A stretch of 13,299 nucleotides of DNA from assembly GCA_021789565.1 (NCBI GenBank), contig JAJYJL010000071.1:1-13299 (forward strand), in the 5' to 3' direction. This DNA is from Acidobacteriota bacterium. GTDB lineage: Bacteria > Acidobacteriota > Terriglobia > UBA7540. The translations under genes were made by a program, and so were the position numbers. The notes below the pieces were generated by a model, which was not told the origin of the DNA, searched no databases, and saw nothing but the letters and a program-made list of their open reading frames with translations. Of this stretch, positions 1 to 8,485 are shown piece after piece; position 1 is the first letter of the stretch, and every line of letters begins with the position of its first letter.

Positions 1-1
1 C

Positions 2-2476
2 GATCAGAGGCCGGGAGCGCAGGTGAGCATCCTGACGGATTCGGGAACGAACCAATGGCATGGAACGGCGTTCGAGTTTCTGCGAAACAGCGCTCTCGAC
101 GCGCGAAACTTTTTTGATCACGGTCCCAAACCATCTTTCCGGAGGAACCAGTTTGGCGGCGCGCTGGGCGGGCCCATCCAAAAGAACAAGACATTCATCT
201 TTGGCAGCTACGAAGGCTACCGCCAGCACCTGCAGCTCAGCAGCGTGGCGCTGGTGCCGGACGCCGAGGCGCGGCAGGGTTTTCTTCCCGGCCCGGACGG
301 CACGCTCATCAACGTCGGAGTTGCGCCGGAATCGGCCCCCCTTCTTTCCCTCTGGCCGCAGCCGAACGGCCCCGAACTGGGCGGCGGCATCGCGGAGGCT
401 TTCAGCCACGCTCTGCAGACCGTCCGGGAAAATTTCGGCACGGCACGACTCGACCGGCACTTTTCGTCAGGAGACTCCCTGAGCGCGATCTACACCGCGG
501 ACGACAGTGATGATTTCACGCCCAGCAACAATCCTCTGAGCCGGGACATCGAAAGTTTGCGGGAGCAGGTGGCCAGCATGGAAGAAACCCATGTCATTTC
601 ACCCACGGCGCTGAATGTGGCGCGGGTTGGGTTTTCCCGTGCCGCCTATTTTTTCACAGGGAACTCGGCCGTTGATCTGCCCGGCTTTATCCAGGGCAAG
701 CCCATTGGGGCCATCGTCATCGGAGGCGGCGCATCGCCCAACGCCGCAACCCAGATCAGCCTGGCAGGAACCAACATTGGTAGCAACCTGTTCATCAACC
801 GGAACCTTTTTACCTACGAGGACCGGCTGGCTGTGCATAAAGGCTTCCACCAGATCACCGCCGGCGCGTGGTTTCAGCAGATCCAATCCAATGACCGGCT
901 GGCTCTTTCGCAGTACGGGCAGGCGTCGTTTTCGAGCCTGCAGAATTTTCTGCAGGGGAACGTTTCCACCTTTGTCGCAGTGCCGTCCCCCACGGCCATG
1001 GCCTGGCGGTCGCTGGAAGGAGCGTGGTTCGTGCAGGACAATATGCGGCCCAGGCGCAACCTGACGCTTGCCTTGGGATTTCGGGACGAATTCACGAACG
1101 GCTGGAATGAGGCCACGGGCCGCGCCGCAAATTTCGTTTTCAATTCACAGGGAGTGATTGAAACCGACCCGCGCGTCGGCGATTCCGTTTTTACCGTCAA
1201 CCGCGCCAGATTTCTTCCCGAACCGCGCGTGGGCCTTGCCTGGGACCCTCTGGGCAACGGGCGAACGGTGGTCCGCGCCGGTTTTGGCCTCTACGCCGAT
1301 CTTCAGGATGCCTTGAGCTACCGCCTCGACCAGAACGCGCCGTTCAACACGACACTCCACATGAAAAACGTGCCGCTCTCTTCCTTTCCTCTGGTTCCCG
1401 GCGCGTCCCTGCCCGCGCAGGCGCTGGTTGAGCCGGCGGGCGTCCAGCCCAGCCTGGAAACACCCATGGTGGAAGCCTACAGCCTTGGAGTGGAGCAGGC
1501 GCTCACTCGGAATACTGCCCTGCGCGTCAGCTTTGTGGGGTCGCACGCGTATCATGAGATCGTCAGCCTTGACGCCAACGTGCCGCGCCTGTTTACCTGC
1601 CCCGCGGCTCCCTGCCCCGGCACGCTGCCTGCGGGCACGCTTTACACGCCGCCGGGCGCGCCGCTGGCCAATCCGCAACTGGCCAATACCTGGAGCTGGT
1701 TTTCCGAAGGCGTCAGTTCATACAACGCGCTGCAAACCGAAGTGCAGCACCGGTTTTCCCGAGGGCTGGCGTTCCGCGGCCTCTACACCTGGTCGAAGAG
1801 TTTGGATAATGGGGATACGTTGAATCCCAGCGCTGCCACCAACGCTCCCGGCCTGGCCATGAACCCCGGAAACCTGGCCATGGACTATGGTCTCTCCACC
1901 TTTGACGTGCGCAATGTTGGGGTGATCAGCGGCAGCTATCAGCTTCCCTTTGGAAAGGAGGGCCTGTTCCCCACGGCGCAGGCGGGATGGAAGAACAGGC
2001 TGGCAGGCGGCTGGTTCCTGGACGCTATCGTGACAGTACGCTCAGGATTTCCTTTCACACCGCAAATGAGTTTTAATCCCTCCAACAACGGCGATACCCG
2101 CAACTCCGTCCGGCCGTCGTTCAATCCTGACTTTAGGGGACCGGCGGTGCTGGGAGGTCCGGACCGGTACTTCAATCCCAATGCCTTCATCGTCCCTGCG
2201 AACGGGACTTTTGGAAATGTCGGGCGAAACACTTTGATTGGCCCGGGACTAGAAACTTTCGACCTCTCGGCTCGCAAAGACACGGCCTTGACGGAAAGAG
2301 TGAGGGTTGAGCTGCGCGCGGAATTCTTTAACGTTCTCAACCGGGCCAACTTCAACACGCCCAACCTGATCGTCTTCACGCAACCGTCAGGCGCGCCCGC
2401 CACCACAGCGGGAATCATTACGAGCACGTCCACAAGCGCGAGGCAAATCCAGTTCGGATTGAAGCTGTTGTGGTAA
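2..2476 (+). CDS. TonB-dependent receptor, Oar-like, 5'-truncated by window edge
   Basis: This is an outer-membrane beta-barrel receptor for TonB-energised uptake of a large substrate that cannot be told from the sequence. The reading frame is open from base 2, and the residues before the GTG at 23 (DQRPGAQ) continue smoothly into VSILTDSGTNQWHG. That GTG is therefore an internal Val, not a start. In this family the stretch belongs to the plug domain, so an N-terminal carboxypeptidase-regulatory-like domain and part of the plug lie off the window. Family hallmarks include FEFLRNSALDARNFF, NQFGGALGGPI, FIFGSYEGYRQ, TWSKSLDNGD and FFNVLNRANFNTPN. The protein ends in GLKLLW, an aromatic C-terminus typical of the beta-signal read by the BAM complex. 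About 824 residues are visible; whole members are usually above 1000. It converges on the TadG-like gene. The family call is firm and the substrate unknown. Confidence 0.93.
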   Translation, partial: DQRPGAQVSILTDSGTNQWHGTAFEFLRNSALDARNFFDHGPKPSFRRNQFGGALGGPIQKNKTFIFGSYEGYRQHLQLSSVALVPDAEARQGFLPGPDGTLINVGVAPESAPLLSLWPQPNGPELGGGIAEAFSHALQTVRENFGTARLDRHFSSGDSLSAIYTADDSDDFTPSNNPLSRDIESLREQVASMEETHVISPTALNVARVGFSRAAYFFTGNSAVDLPGFIQGKPIGAIVIGGGASPNAATQISLAGTNIGSNLFINRNLFTYEDRLAVHKGFHQITAGAWFQQIQSNDRLALSQYGQASFSSLQNFLQGNVSTFVAVPSPTAMAWRSLEGAWFVQDNMRPRRNLTLALGFRDEFTNGWNEATGRAANFVFNSQGVIETDPRVGDSVFTVNRARFLPEPRVGLAWDPLGNGRTVVRAGFGLYADLQDALSYRLDQNAPFNTTLHMKNVPLSSFPLVPGASLPAQALVEPAGVQPSLETPMVEAYSLGVEQALTRNTALRVSFVGSHAYHEIVSLDANVPRLFTCPAAPCPGTLPAGTLYTPPGAPLANPQLANTWSWFSEGVSSYNALQTEVQHRFSRGLAFRGLYTWSKSLDNGDTLNPSAATNAPGLAMNPGNLAMDYGLSTFDVRNVGVISGSYQLPFGKEGLFPTAQAGWKNRLAGGWFLDAIVTVRSGFPFTPQMSFNPSNNGDTRNSVRPSFNPDFRGPAVLGGPDRYFNPNAFIVPANGTFGNVGRNTLIGPGLETFDLSARKDTALTERVRVELRAEFFNVLNRANFNTPNLIVFTQPSGAPATTAGIITSTSTSARQIQFGLKLLW

Positions 2477-2616
2477 GATGCAGCGTCAAAGAGTTGCAAC
2501 CTTCCGCAGTTGGTTCCAGACTTGCGAACCCAACAAATGTAAAGGCCGAGTCCCTGCGGTGAATATCCTATGCTTAGGAGGCGGGGGATGAGCAGCCAAA
2601 TGGGGCCGCATTGTTC

Positions 2617-2666
2617 AACCTGCCGCAAGGAAGCCCGGGAGAAAGCAGGCGCCACTGCGGCAGGTT
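2617..2666. terminator. 11-bp perfect inverted repeat between convergent genes
   Basis: AACCTGCCGCA (2617-2627) is repeated in perfect inverted form at 2656-2666, with a 28-nt loop that itself contains CCCGGG. It lies 140 bp after the receptor stop and 19 bp after the stop of the converging TadG-like gene. No T-run follows on either strand, so it is not a classical intrinsic terminator. A bidirectional terminator or a REP-like element are both possible. Confidence 0.45.
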
Positions 2667-2685
2667 ATTGGTCGCAATCTACCGG

Positions 2686-4065
2686 CTATTCATGAATCAG
2701 CCGTACCGGAACCGAAGAACCGGCCGAGGCCACGATGGGTCCACCGCCCGAACTGTTCGAACCAGCGCCGCCGCTTCCACATGAGGTCACGCCCATCACC
2801 GTCCCGTAAACAGTCCCTTGAGGGGAACCCTCAGACTGGATAAAAAGTTGCAGGAACCCAACAATATTCACATTCGAGTTCTGACCGGACTGCAGAGGTG
2901 TTCCGTCCCAGATGGGCAAGGCAACGACGGAGTCCGAGTTTTGGGAGGAGATATTAGCGCCACTAGCAAGGTAAGGGTTATTCGGACCAGCCGTGATGCT
3001 GAGGTCGGTCATGATGGCAGGGGGCGGGCCCGCGCAAGGATTGGAAATGCCCCCCATCCGGTCCTGGCCACAGTTGCTGGACCAGTTGCTGCCCGACTGA
3101 TGGATGAGGCAGTCCACACCCTGCTGGGTGGGACCCACCATGTTGCCGGCCGTGGATTGAAGCGTGATAGAGTTGGACCCGCACACAATCGGAGTATTGT
3201 TGCAGCATTCGATGTTCGACCGGTAAACGGCCGCACTGCCCGTTCCCCCGCCTCCCGGGGATTGACTGGCGCAGGCGGGGCACTCCGTCGGGAACTGAGT
3301 GGTAGTGGGAATGAATGCCGCATAGTATTGTCCGGGGGCGGCAGCGCCACCAGGCGACCCCGGCTTCAAGGTAAAAGATTCTCCGATAGGTCCGTTTGGA
3401 GCCTGTACTGCGCCGCGCGCCAGGGTGGACGAAAGACCACCGGACTGCGGTATCACAAATCCTCCTACAGCCGTGCTGCACAGAGGATTGGGTGTACCCG
3501 AGGTGTTCCCGGGATCGCAATTCGGCACCAGCCACGGCTTCACACATCGCGCACCAACCGCCGGGCCTGATCCATTCGAGGAATAGGCTTCCGCCACGGC
3601 CCTGGCGGAAACGTTCGCCGTATTGATGCCAAAGATCTTGACGAAGAACGTCGGCATAGGATTGCTGTGGGACGTATCCCTCGAGGCAATGACCTGGACT
3701 TGCGGATCGTTGACGCTGGTGGAAGGAAAGGTGATGTCAGCGTCGCCGATGGCGGGAGCTATTCCAGCCACCAGGTTCTGATTGCCGACAGCTTCAGCCG
3801 CCTGCCTGGCGACGGCCTCGCAGGCCGAACTGATGGTACCGCCGCCTCCGTTGACACAAGACGCATCGGCGGCCAGAGCCTGGGCGCCAGCGAGGGCCGC
3901 TGCATCGGCCGCGCGTTGGGCCTGGCTTCGCCCTACGTAAAGCGATGCAAGGTCAATACCGAGCCCCGCCATCCCGAGAACAAAAATCATTGAAACGGCG
4001 ATGATCAGAATGCTGACTCCCCGATCATCAAAGCGAATAGTCCTGGCTTGATATTTCGACGTCAT
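2686..4065 (-). CDS. TadG-like secreted/anchored protein, Cys-rich
   Basis: Residues 12-62 match the TadE/TadG-like N-terminal module (putative Flp pilus-assembly family). A short basic N-terminus is followed by GVSILIIAVSMIFVLGMAG as a single membrane segment, then GIDLASLYVGRSQAQRAADAAALAGA. The rest (about 400 residues) would be extracytoplasmic. It is rich in Gly, Ser, Pro and Asn and carries 14 Cys in all, in clusters such as ECPAC and IECCNN, suggesting disulfides. The C-terminal part ends in a VALPIWDG and VGFLQLFI segment that looks like the beta-strand end of the family. I chose ATG 4065 (459 aa) because AGGAGGGG precedes it at good spacing; an upstream ATG at 4122 would add 19 residues but is less well supported. 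No TadA/B/C, RcpA or TadE neighbour is present, so a role in pilus assembly is unproven. Confidence 0.75.
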   Translation of the reverse strand: MTSKYQARTIRFDDRGVSILIIAVSMIFVLGMAGLGIDLASLYVGRSQAQRAADAAALAGAQALAADASCVNGGGGTISSACEAVARQAAEAVGNQNLVAGIAPAIGDADITFPSTSVNDPQVQVIASRDTSHSNPMPTFFVKIFGINTANVSARAVAEAYSSNGSGPAVGARCVKPWLVPNCDPGNTSGTPNPLCSTAVGGFVIPQSGGLSSTLARGAVQAPNGPIGESFTLKPGSPGGAAAPGQYYAAFIPTTTQFPTECPACASQSPGGGGTGSAAVYRSNIECCNNTPIVCGSNSITLQSTAGNMVGPTQQGVDCLIHQSGSNWSSNCGQDRMGGISNPCAGPPPAIMTDLSITAGPNNPYLASGANISSQNSDSVVALPIWDGTPLQSGQNSNVNIVGFLQLFIQSEGSPQGTVYGTVMGVTSCGSGGAGSNSSGGGPIVASAGSSVPVRLIHE

Positions 4066-4305
4066 GATTTGCCGCCCCTCCTGCATTTGTCCCTCAACAG
4101 TTGTCCTTATCGCGCGGCGCAAACGCGTCGGTGCAACCGTCGGTCAAGCGCATCAAAAACTAAATGCCCTGAACCCCTTGCCTGGATCCTGCTGTTTGAA
4201 CCCTTACCCGACCTTGTGCTGTAGTTCGGGACATAATGGACCAGAATACCCGGGTGGCACAAGACCACAGATGACTAATGCAAAACTGGCCAAAGGAAGG
4301 TGAGT

Positions 4306-4325
4306 CATTAACTAAATAGTTAATG
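4306..4325. promoter_or_regulatory. Operator-like palindrome CATTAACTA-AA-TAGTTAATG
   Basis: A perfect 9-bp inverted repeat with a 2-bp spacer. The half-site CATTAACTA occurs again at 4807-4815, and a related TTAAT-T-ATTAA palindrome sits at 4666-4676. It lies about 240 bp upstream of the TadG-like start. The shape fits a dimeric regulator site, but no regulator gene is adjacent and the role is a guess. Confidence 0.35.
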
Positions 4326-4820
4326 GCCTCCCTTCGATGGATGCCCGGCGCGCGTCTTGTTTCGCGGCCTTCCAACCAACACCAGAGCAACCCCGATTCC
4401 AAAGCCTGGCCTCAAATACATTTACCCATCCGCACCACTTCTCATTTCTCCTATCGTGAAAGCAACCTCTTATCTTGAGATAGGCCGGCAAAAATGGGCT
4501 CCGGGCCTGCCCGGCCGCCGTTTCCGGTAGCAGGGTCACATGGAAGACAACCCTTTATTTTATAATTGGTTACGGTAATTTGACTGATGCCGGGATCGCA
4601 AAATGTGGAAAGCTGTGGAGGGAAGTCCCGTGGTGAGAATAAGGCGCGCGGGTCAGGCAGGTGTCTTAATTATTAACAATGGCGCAAAAATGGCCTCAGA
4701 TCGAGGTGAGAATCAGTCCATTCCTGCTGGTTTGCCTGGTAAAACCGGGCCCCTTGACGCACTGGTTTGCATCCCGAATGAAAGCAAATGCATGCAGATC
4801 TTTTCACATTAACTAACTTG

Positions 4821-4849
4821 AAAATGATCGCTGGCCGGCTGGGGCGGCC
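4821..4849 (-). terminator. Weak terminator candidate after the membrane-protein gene
   Basis: On the minus strand GGCCG-CCCCAGC-CGGCC forms a 5-bp GC stem (4833-4849). A short TTTT (4821-4824) follows about nine bases later. The position, 25 bp after the stop at 4875, fits, but the stem is short and the U-run is distant. Confidence 0.3.
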
Positions 4850-4874
4850 CTGTTCCCTGCCCTCTCAACAGGAC

Positions 4875-5753
4875 CTACCCGGGCTTTCGGAGGCGCAAAG
4901 CTCCCGCAATCCAGGAAGCAATGCCCCATTCGATCAGCCCGGCAATCAATCCGACAACAATGACTTCCACGGCCAGGAATCTGAGGAGGTAAATCAAGGG
5001 ATGGCTCTGAGCACTGCTATAAAAATGCGTCTTCATGTAAGGAAAGGCCGCGCCCATCAACACTGCCACAAGAACCCAGAAGCGCCAGGCCCATCCGAGC
5101 ACCAGGGCGGGAACCAGGAGCTTTCGGGGTGACGAAAGTCCTGTCAGGCTCCCCATACCACCGAGGAATAATCCGCAGAGGAGGAAGGCGACGGTCGAGC
5201 TCCATGCCGAGGAAACGACCGAGGGCATGTGCATGGCCTCAGACCAGAAGCGGATGACCACCAGCGCACCCAGAACGGCTCCCGGGCCCACGGTAACCGG
5301 CCAGCGCCAGAGCACCAGCATGGCGGCCATCAGAACCAGGACGACGATGGCAACGGGGGCAATCTCCACGATGTGCTCGAGAACGTGGTGCATCAGGTGT
5401 CCCAGGTTATCCCAGTCCTGGGGCTCGGCAAAATGGCTCCTTTCCAGGTGCAGCCCGCCGGAGATGAGGGTGAACAAAATCACCCATCCCTGTGTCCAGG
5501 CGGCCAGCAAAACACCAGGCAGAACAATTCCCCATGATCTGCGAAAACCTCGCAGAGGGGCCACGGCTCCCAGGTAAATGGCCACCAGATAGATGGCCCC
5601 GGTGCTGGAAAAATACTGAGTAAGCTGGTGCGGCGTCCCCAGGATCTCCAGGACGAATCGAACAACGATCAGCAGGGCGATGAACGCGAAAGGGCCCGTC
5701 AGCCAGGAACGGTAACTGAGCCGGGATGGGCTTGGCGCTGCAACATCGGCCAT
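4875..5753 (-). CDS. Unknown polytopic membrane protein with His cluster
   Basis: A 292-aa integral membrane protein that I do not recognise. Hydrophobic segments lie at about residues 20-38, 50-66, 76-98, 130-150, 155-170, 178-204, 212-236 and 252-284, so seven or eight passes. The loop before the fourth segment carries H119, H122, H123 and H127 (LGHLMHHVLEHIVE), preceded by H102 and H107. With H175 this could form a metal or heme site, but that is an inference. The start ATG is strongly supported by GAAGGAGG seven bases upstream. It is the last of the minus-strand group that begins with the AhpD-like gene, 100 bp after the hydrolase, and could share its transcript or have its own promoter. 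Its translated sequence has ordinary membrane-protein composition and no frameshift. Confidence 0.8.
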   Translation of the reverse strand: MADVAAPSPSRLSYRSWLTGPFAFIALLIVVRFVLEILGTPHQLTQYFSSTGAIYLVAIYLGAVAPLRGFRRSWGIVLPGVLLAAWTQGWVILFTLISGGLHLERSHFAEPQDWDNLGHLMHHVLEHIVEIAPVAIVVLVLMAAMLVLWRWPVTVGPGAVLGALVVIRFWSEAMHMPSVVSSAWSSTVAFLLCGLFLGGMGSLTGLSSPRKLLVPALVLGWAWRFWVLVAVLMGAAFPYMKTHFYSSAQSHPLIYLLRFLAVEVIVVGLIAGLIEWGIASWIAGALRLRKPG

Positions 5754-5853
5754 GGGAAACCTCCTTCAGGTGCGGAGCAGATTTGTTGGGTCCTCAGGCA
5801 AAACCTCGGTGCGGACATTCTAACCCCGAATTTCTGAAAGCGGCCGCGAGAAA

Positions 5854-6765
5854 TCAATGGGACAGGCTGGAGAGAAATTTCTCCACCGCCTGCTCATAAA
5901 GCTCGTGTCCGGAGGTAAATCCCTCTCCGTGGCGGTGGCCGGGAACCACCAGGATCGCTTTCTTCGGGCTGGTTGAATGAGAATAGAGCTCACGCGCCAC
6001 CGCAGGCGTGATGCGCCGGTCGCCCTCGACGGCGATGAAAAGGATCGGCCGCGGGTTGATGCGATCGACCGCCTTCCTGAGGTCAAACTCCGAAGGCCAG
6101 AAGCCGCCGCGCCAGGCGGCCCAGTAAATGGCTTCATCCACAATCGGAAAAGCGGGCAGATGGAAAAACATGCGGGCGTGATGCACGATGGTGCGCCGGA
6201 AGGAAAGGAACGAGCTGTCAGAGATCACCGCGTCGACTTCCGGCGAGTCCGAGGCGGCCATCAGGGATGCTGCTGCGCCCATCGAAACGCCCCACAGGAC
6301 CATCGGACGCGCAGCCTTTTCATGCTCCAGCGCGTAATGGACCGCCGCAATGGCGTCAAGCCGCTCCTGGTATCCCAGCGTCCCGATCTTTCCGCCGCTC
6401 TCCCCCGAGTGGCGAAAATCAAAGAGCAGGCCGTTGTAACCCAGGCTGTGGCCGAAAACCTCCATGGGAAGCATCTCGATGCGCGTGCGGTTGAGCCCGT
6501 GGCAGTAGATGATGGTGCCGCGGGCGTCGGGACCGGCCGGGACGTACCAGCCCTTCAGCAAGATGCCGTCCGATGAATGGAATTCAATGGACTGATATTG
6601 AAGGCCGTAAGACTGCGGCGTCTTGCCGTCATTTGGGTCGTGAAAGTGGAACCTTCTGGTGGTGATGATGGTCACCATAAACCACGGCACGACGACAAGA
6701 AAGAAGAGAGCCACCAGCGCCAGGAGAACCAGCAGAATGTTTCGGACGATTTTTCGCTTCGACAC
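5854..6765 (-). CDS. Membrane-anchored alpha/beta hydrolase
   Basis: A serine hydrolase of the alpha/beta fold (BAAT/FrsA/S9-like superfamily). An N-terminal membrane anchor of about 25 residues (ILLVLLALVALFFLVVVPW) holds the catalytic domain outside or at the membrane face. Visible catalytic features, numbered from GTG 6765 (303 aa), are the oxyanion HG at 89-90 in YCHGLN, the nucleophile S161 in GVSMG, D249 in VEGDRRITP and H279 in GHRHGEGF. That is a complete triad. FDFRHSGES matches the conserved strand-loop before the nucleophile. Two GTG codons compete for the start. The one at 6765 has AAGG five bases upstream; the one at 6771 has no spaced Shine-Dalgarno, and an in-frame TAA lies just upstream. 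It is 50 bp downstream of the MFS gene on the same strand. The substrate is unknown; esterase or peptidase activity would be typical. Confidence 0.85.
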   Translation of the reverse strand: MSKRKIVRNILLVLLALVALFFLVVVPWFMVTIITTRRFHFHDPNDGKTPQSYGLQYQSIEFHSSDGILLKGWYVPAGPDARGTIIYCHGLNRTRIEMLPMEVFGHSLGYNGLLFDFRHSGESGGKIGTLGYQERLDAIAAVHYALEHEKAARPMVLWGVSMGAAASLMAASDSPEVDAVISDSSFLSFRRTIVHHARMFFHLPAFPIVDEAIYWAAWRGGFWPSEFDLRKAVDRINPRPILFIAVEGDRRITPAVARELYSHSTSPKKAILVVPGHRHGEGFTSGHELYEQAVEKFLSSLSH

Positions 6766-6815
6766 AGTCACCTTCTGTTCCGCCGGCCGCCGTTCCCATC
6801 GGCCGGTTTACGAGA

Positions 6816-8000
6816 TCACGATCGCGCGTCCTGTGGCGCCGTTCGGGGTTCGACAATGTGGGTGGCAAGCAGTATGGCCACGAGGCCTGTCATCACCGCG
6901 CACAAAGTCGTCACCGCAAAATAGCCGTAGTGTTCGTAGGCGGCCCCGCCGACCAGCACCACCAGCCCGATTCCCATCTGCGAAAAGACGTTTCTAAGAG
7001 CGATGAAGGAACCGCGCTCGGCCGTAGGAACCAGTTCCGTCATCAGCGCCGCCAGCGGTCCCTGGCGGGAAGCTGCGCCCAGGCTGGTGACGGCAAAAAC
7101 AATCAGCAGTCCGGCGCCCCAGGGGAAAAACGGCACCAGGGCCACGGAGAGCGCCAGCAGTATGTTGCCGGCAATCAACACCGGGCGTTTTCCCCAGCGG
7201 TCTGAAAGAATGCCGGCCACGGGCGCGGCGATCAGCGCCACCAGGCCCCCCAGCATGAAGACCCAGCCGATGGTCCGGGTGGGAACGCCGAAGGACGAAT
7301 TCAGCCACTGGCCGATGTAGTAAAGAAAGCCGTAAAGCCCGCCCGAAACCAGGAAGGCAATCACCAGGCCAGCGCTGGTGTCGCGGCGCCGGAAAAACGA
7401 CCGGCAGGCGCGGAAGGTGGCCCTCCACTTTTCCGAGGTGGGCCCGGCTTCGCGGCTGTCTCGCGGCAATCGCAGCGAAAGCAGGGCAGCGGCAGCGGCC
7501 AAAGCCGCGAAGAAATAAAACGTGTTGCGCCATCCCAGGCGGTCGGCCACCTGGGCGGCCAGCGGAACGCCCAGAATGGGGGCAGCAAAATAGGCCGTCG
7601 AGATCCAACTGAGGGCGCGCCCGCGAATGCTGTAGTCAAACCAGTCGCCCGCAAAAGCGATGGAACAGGTTGAAATGGCCCCAGCGCCAAGACCGGTGAA
7701 ACCGCGGGCCACCGTCAGCCCTATAAAGCTCCCGGCATGCGCCGACATCCATGATGCACAGCCGAACACGACGGCCCCGGCAACCAGGAAAGGCTTGCGG
7801 CCATAGTGGTCGGAAAAGATCCCCGACACCAGCGAAGCCAGGGCCGCCGCTGCGGAATAAAAAACGGCCAGGAATCCTGCCTGTTCAACGGTGATGTGGA
7901 GGGAATCGATCAGCAGGGGAAGCAGCGCGGGAATGGTCTGGTTGTCCGCCAGGCCCAGGAAGAGCAGCAGAAACAGAATGCAGATGATCAGAAAATTCAC
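6816..8000 (-). CDS. Major facilitator superfamily transporter
   Basis: A 12-TM secondary transporter of the inner membrane. The loop between TM2 and TM3 has the MFS signature A (SGIFSDHYGRKP), and the second half repeats it (AGILSDRWGKRPVL), showing the usual internal duplication. TM1 contains LGLADNQTIPALLPLL, common in drug or sugar-efflux type members. A length of 394 aa is normal. I start at GTG 8000 because GAGGA sits seven bases upstream; the more upstream TTG at 8015 has no ribosome binding site. The gene lies between the AhpD-like gene and the hydrolase, in one orientation with gaps of 115 and 50 bp. Export of a small molecule is the likely role; the substrate cannot be read from the sequence. 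Confidence 0.88.
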   Translation of the reverse strand: MNFLIICILFLLLFLGLADNQTIPALLPLLIDSLHITVEQAGFLAVFYSAAAALASLVSGIFSDHYGRKPFLVAGAVVFGCASWMSAHAGSFIGLTVARGFTGLGAGAISTCSIAFAGDWFDYSIRGRALSWISTAYFAAPILGVPLAAQVADRLGWRNTFYFFAALAAAAALLSLRLPRDSREAGPTSEKWRATFRACRSFFRRRDTSAGLVIAFLVSGGLYGFLYYIGQWLNSSFGVPTRTIGWVFMLGGLVALIAAPVAGILSDRWGKRPVLIAGNILLALSVALVPFFPWGAGLLIVFAVTSLGAASRQGPLAALMTELVPTAERGSFIALRNVFSQMGIGLVVLVGGAAYEHYGYFAVTTLCAVMTGLVAILLATHIVEPRTAPQDARS

Positions 8001-8068
8001 CCGCTGTCCTCGCAATGTGGTAACCGACAGGCCCTCAGGCCTTCAGGAGCGCCAAGGTATTCTATTTT

Positions 8069-8096
8069 CCGGAGCCTTCACGCCGCCCCGCTCCGG
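8069..8096. other. 7-bp hairpin between AhpD-like and MFS genes
   Basis: CCGGAGC (8069-8075) and GCTCCGG (8090-8096) form a perfect stem with a 14-nt loop. It lies in the 115-bp spacer of two co-oriented genes, with no T-run on the minus strand. It may stabilise or attenuate the transcript or mean nothing. Confidence 0.3.
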
Positions 8097-8115
8097 AGGA
8101 CTCTCCCTGCCTGCG

Positions 8116-8454
8116 CTATTCGAAATGGTGGAGATCCAGGTGGGTCGCAGCCTTGTCGGTCATGTCAACCACAGCGGCAGCGCCGATTCCAACGGCCACA
8201 ACGATGGCGTCCGAAATCTCTTCCCTGGTAGCTCCCAGTTGCAGGGCCTTTTTGATGTGGCCCCTGGTGCAACCCTCACACTTGGCCACCAGCGAGCACC
8301 CAATCGCGATCAACTCCTTGGTTTTGGAGTCGAGTGTGGTGGTGGTGTAATAGGTCTCCTTATAGAACTTCTTATAGATGTTGCGAAAACGGGGCTCAAT
8401 CATGCTCATTGAGCTGGGAGTTGTTTTCACTTTGTCGGAGTCACGTTTGGCCAT
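8116..8454 (-). CDS. AhpD-like / carboxymuconolactone decarboxylase-family protein
   Basis: A 112-aa all-helical protein of the CMD/AhpD-like family. Residues C59, C62 and H66 form CEGCTRGH, the CxxCxxxH redox motif. E47 lies 12 residues before the first Cys, the same spacing as Glu118-Cys130 in mycobacterial AhpD, so the proton-relay set looks complete. This favours a thiol peroxidase or disulfide reductase role over lactone decarboxylation. The C-terminal helix IVVAVGIGAAAVVDMT is the usual second half. Start ATG 8454 is preceded by GAGGAAGG; the TTG just before it is less likely. The gene stands first in the minus-strand group (MFS transporter, hydrolase, membrane protein). Its leader contains an intrinsic terminator 31 nt upstream of the ATG. 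The physiological partner is not evident here. Confidence 0.85.
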   Translation of the reverse strand: MAKRDSDKVKTTPSSMSMIEPRFRNIYKKFYKETYYTTTTLDSKTKELIAIGCSLVAKCEGCTRGHIKKALQLGATREEISDAIVVAVGIGAAAVVDMTDKAATHLDLHHFE

Positions 8455-8485
8455 CAACCTTCCTCGAACTTATGGATTTGCGGTC

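Larger units (their letters stand above)
4066..4874. other. Intergenic region without a convincing gene
   Basis: This 809-bp stretch separates the start of the TadG-like gene from the stop of the membrane-protein gene, both on the minus strand. It should hold the promoter of the former and the terminator of the latter. Open frames here (for example 4603-4812 on +) have poor ribosome binding sites and no protein-like composition. AT-rich palindromes at 4306-4325 and 4666-4676 and a CATTAACTA copy at 4807-4815 are its only clear structure. TATAAT occurs at 4561-4566 on +, without a recognisable -35. Confidence 0.6.

Noticed and set aside
23..25. GTG at 23 as the start of the TonB-dependent receptor
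   Set aside because: The frame is open to the window edge and the preceding codons encode RPGAQ, which continues the plug-domain motif, so the codon is internal.
1939..2655. A 238-codon minus-strand open frame
   Set aside because: Most of it is antisense to the receptor, whose family motifs continue to the C-terminal aromatic residue.
2818..3570. A 250-codon plus-strand open frame
   Set aside because: It is antisense to the TadG-like gene and Arg/Gly-rich, as expected of an antisense shadow.
4603..4812. A 69-codon plus-strand ORF in the large gap
   Set aside because: It has a weak ribosome binding site, no -35 for the upstream TATAAT and no protein-like pattern; not supported beyond chance.
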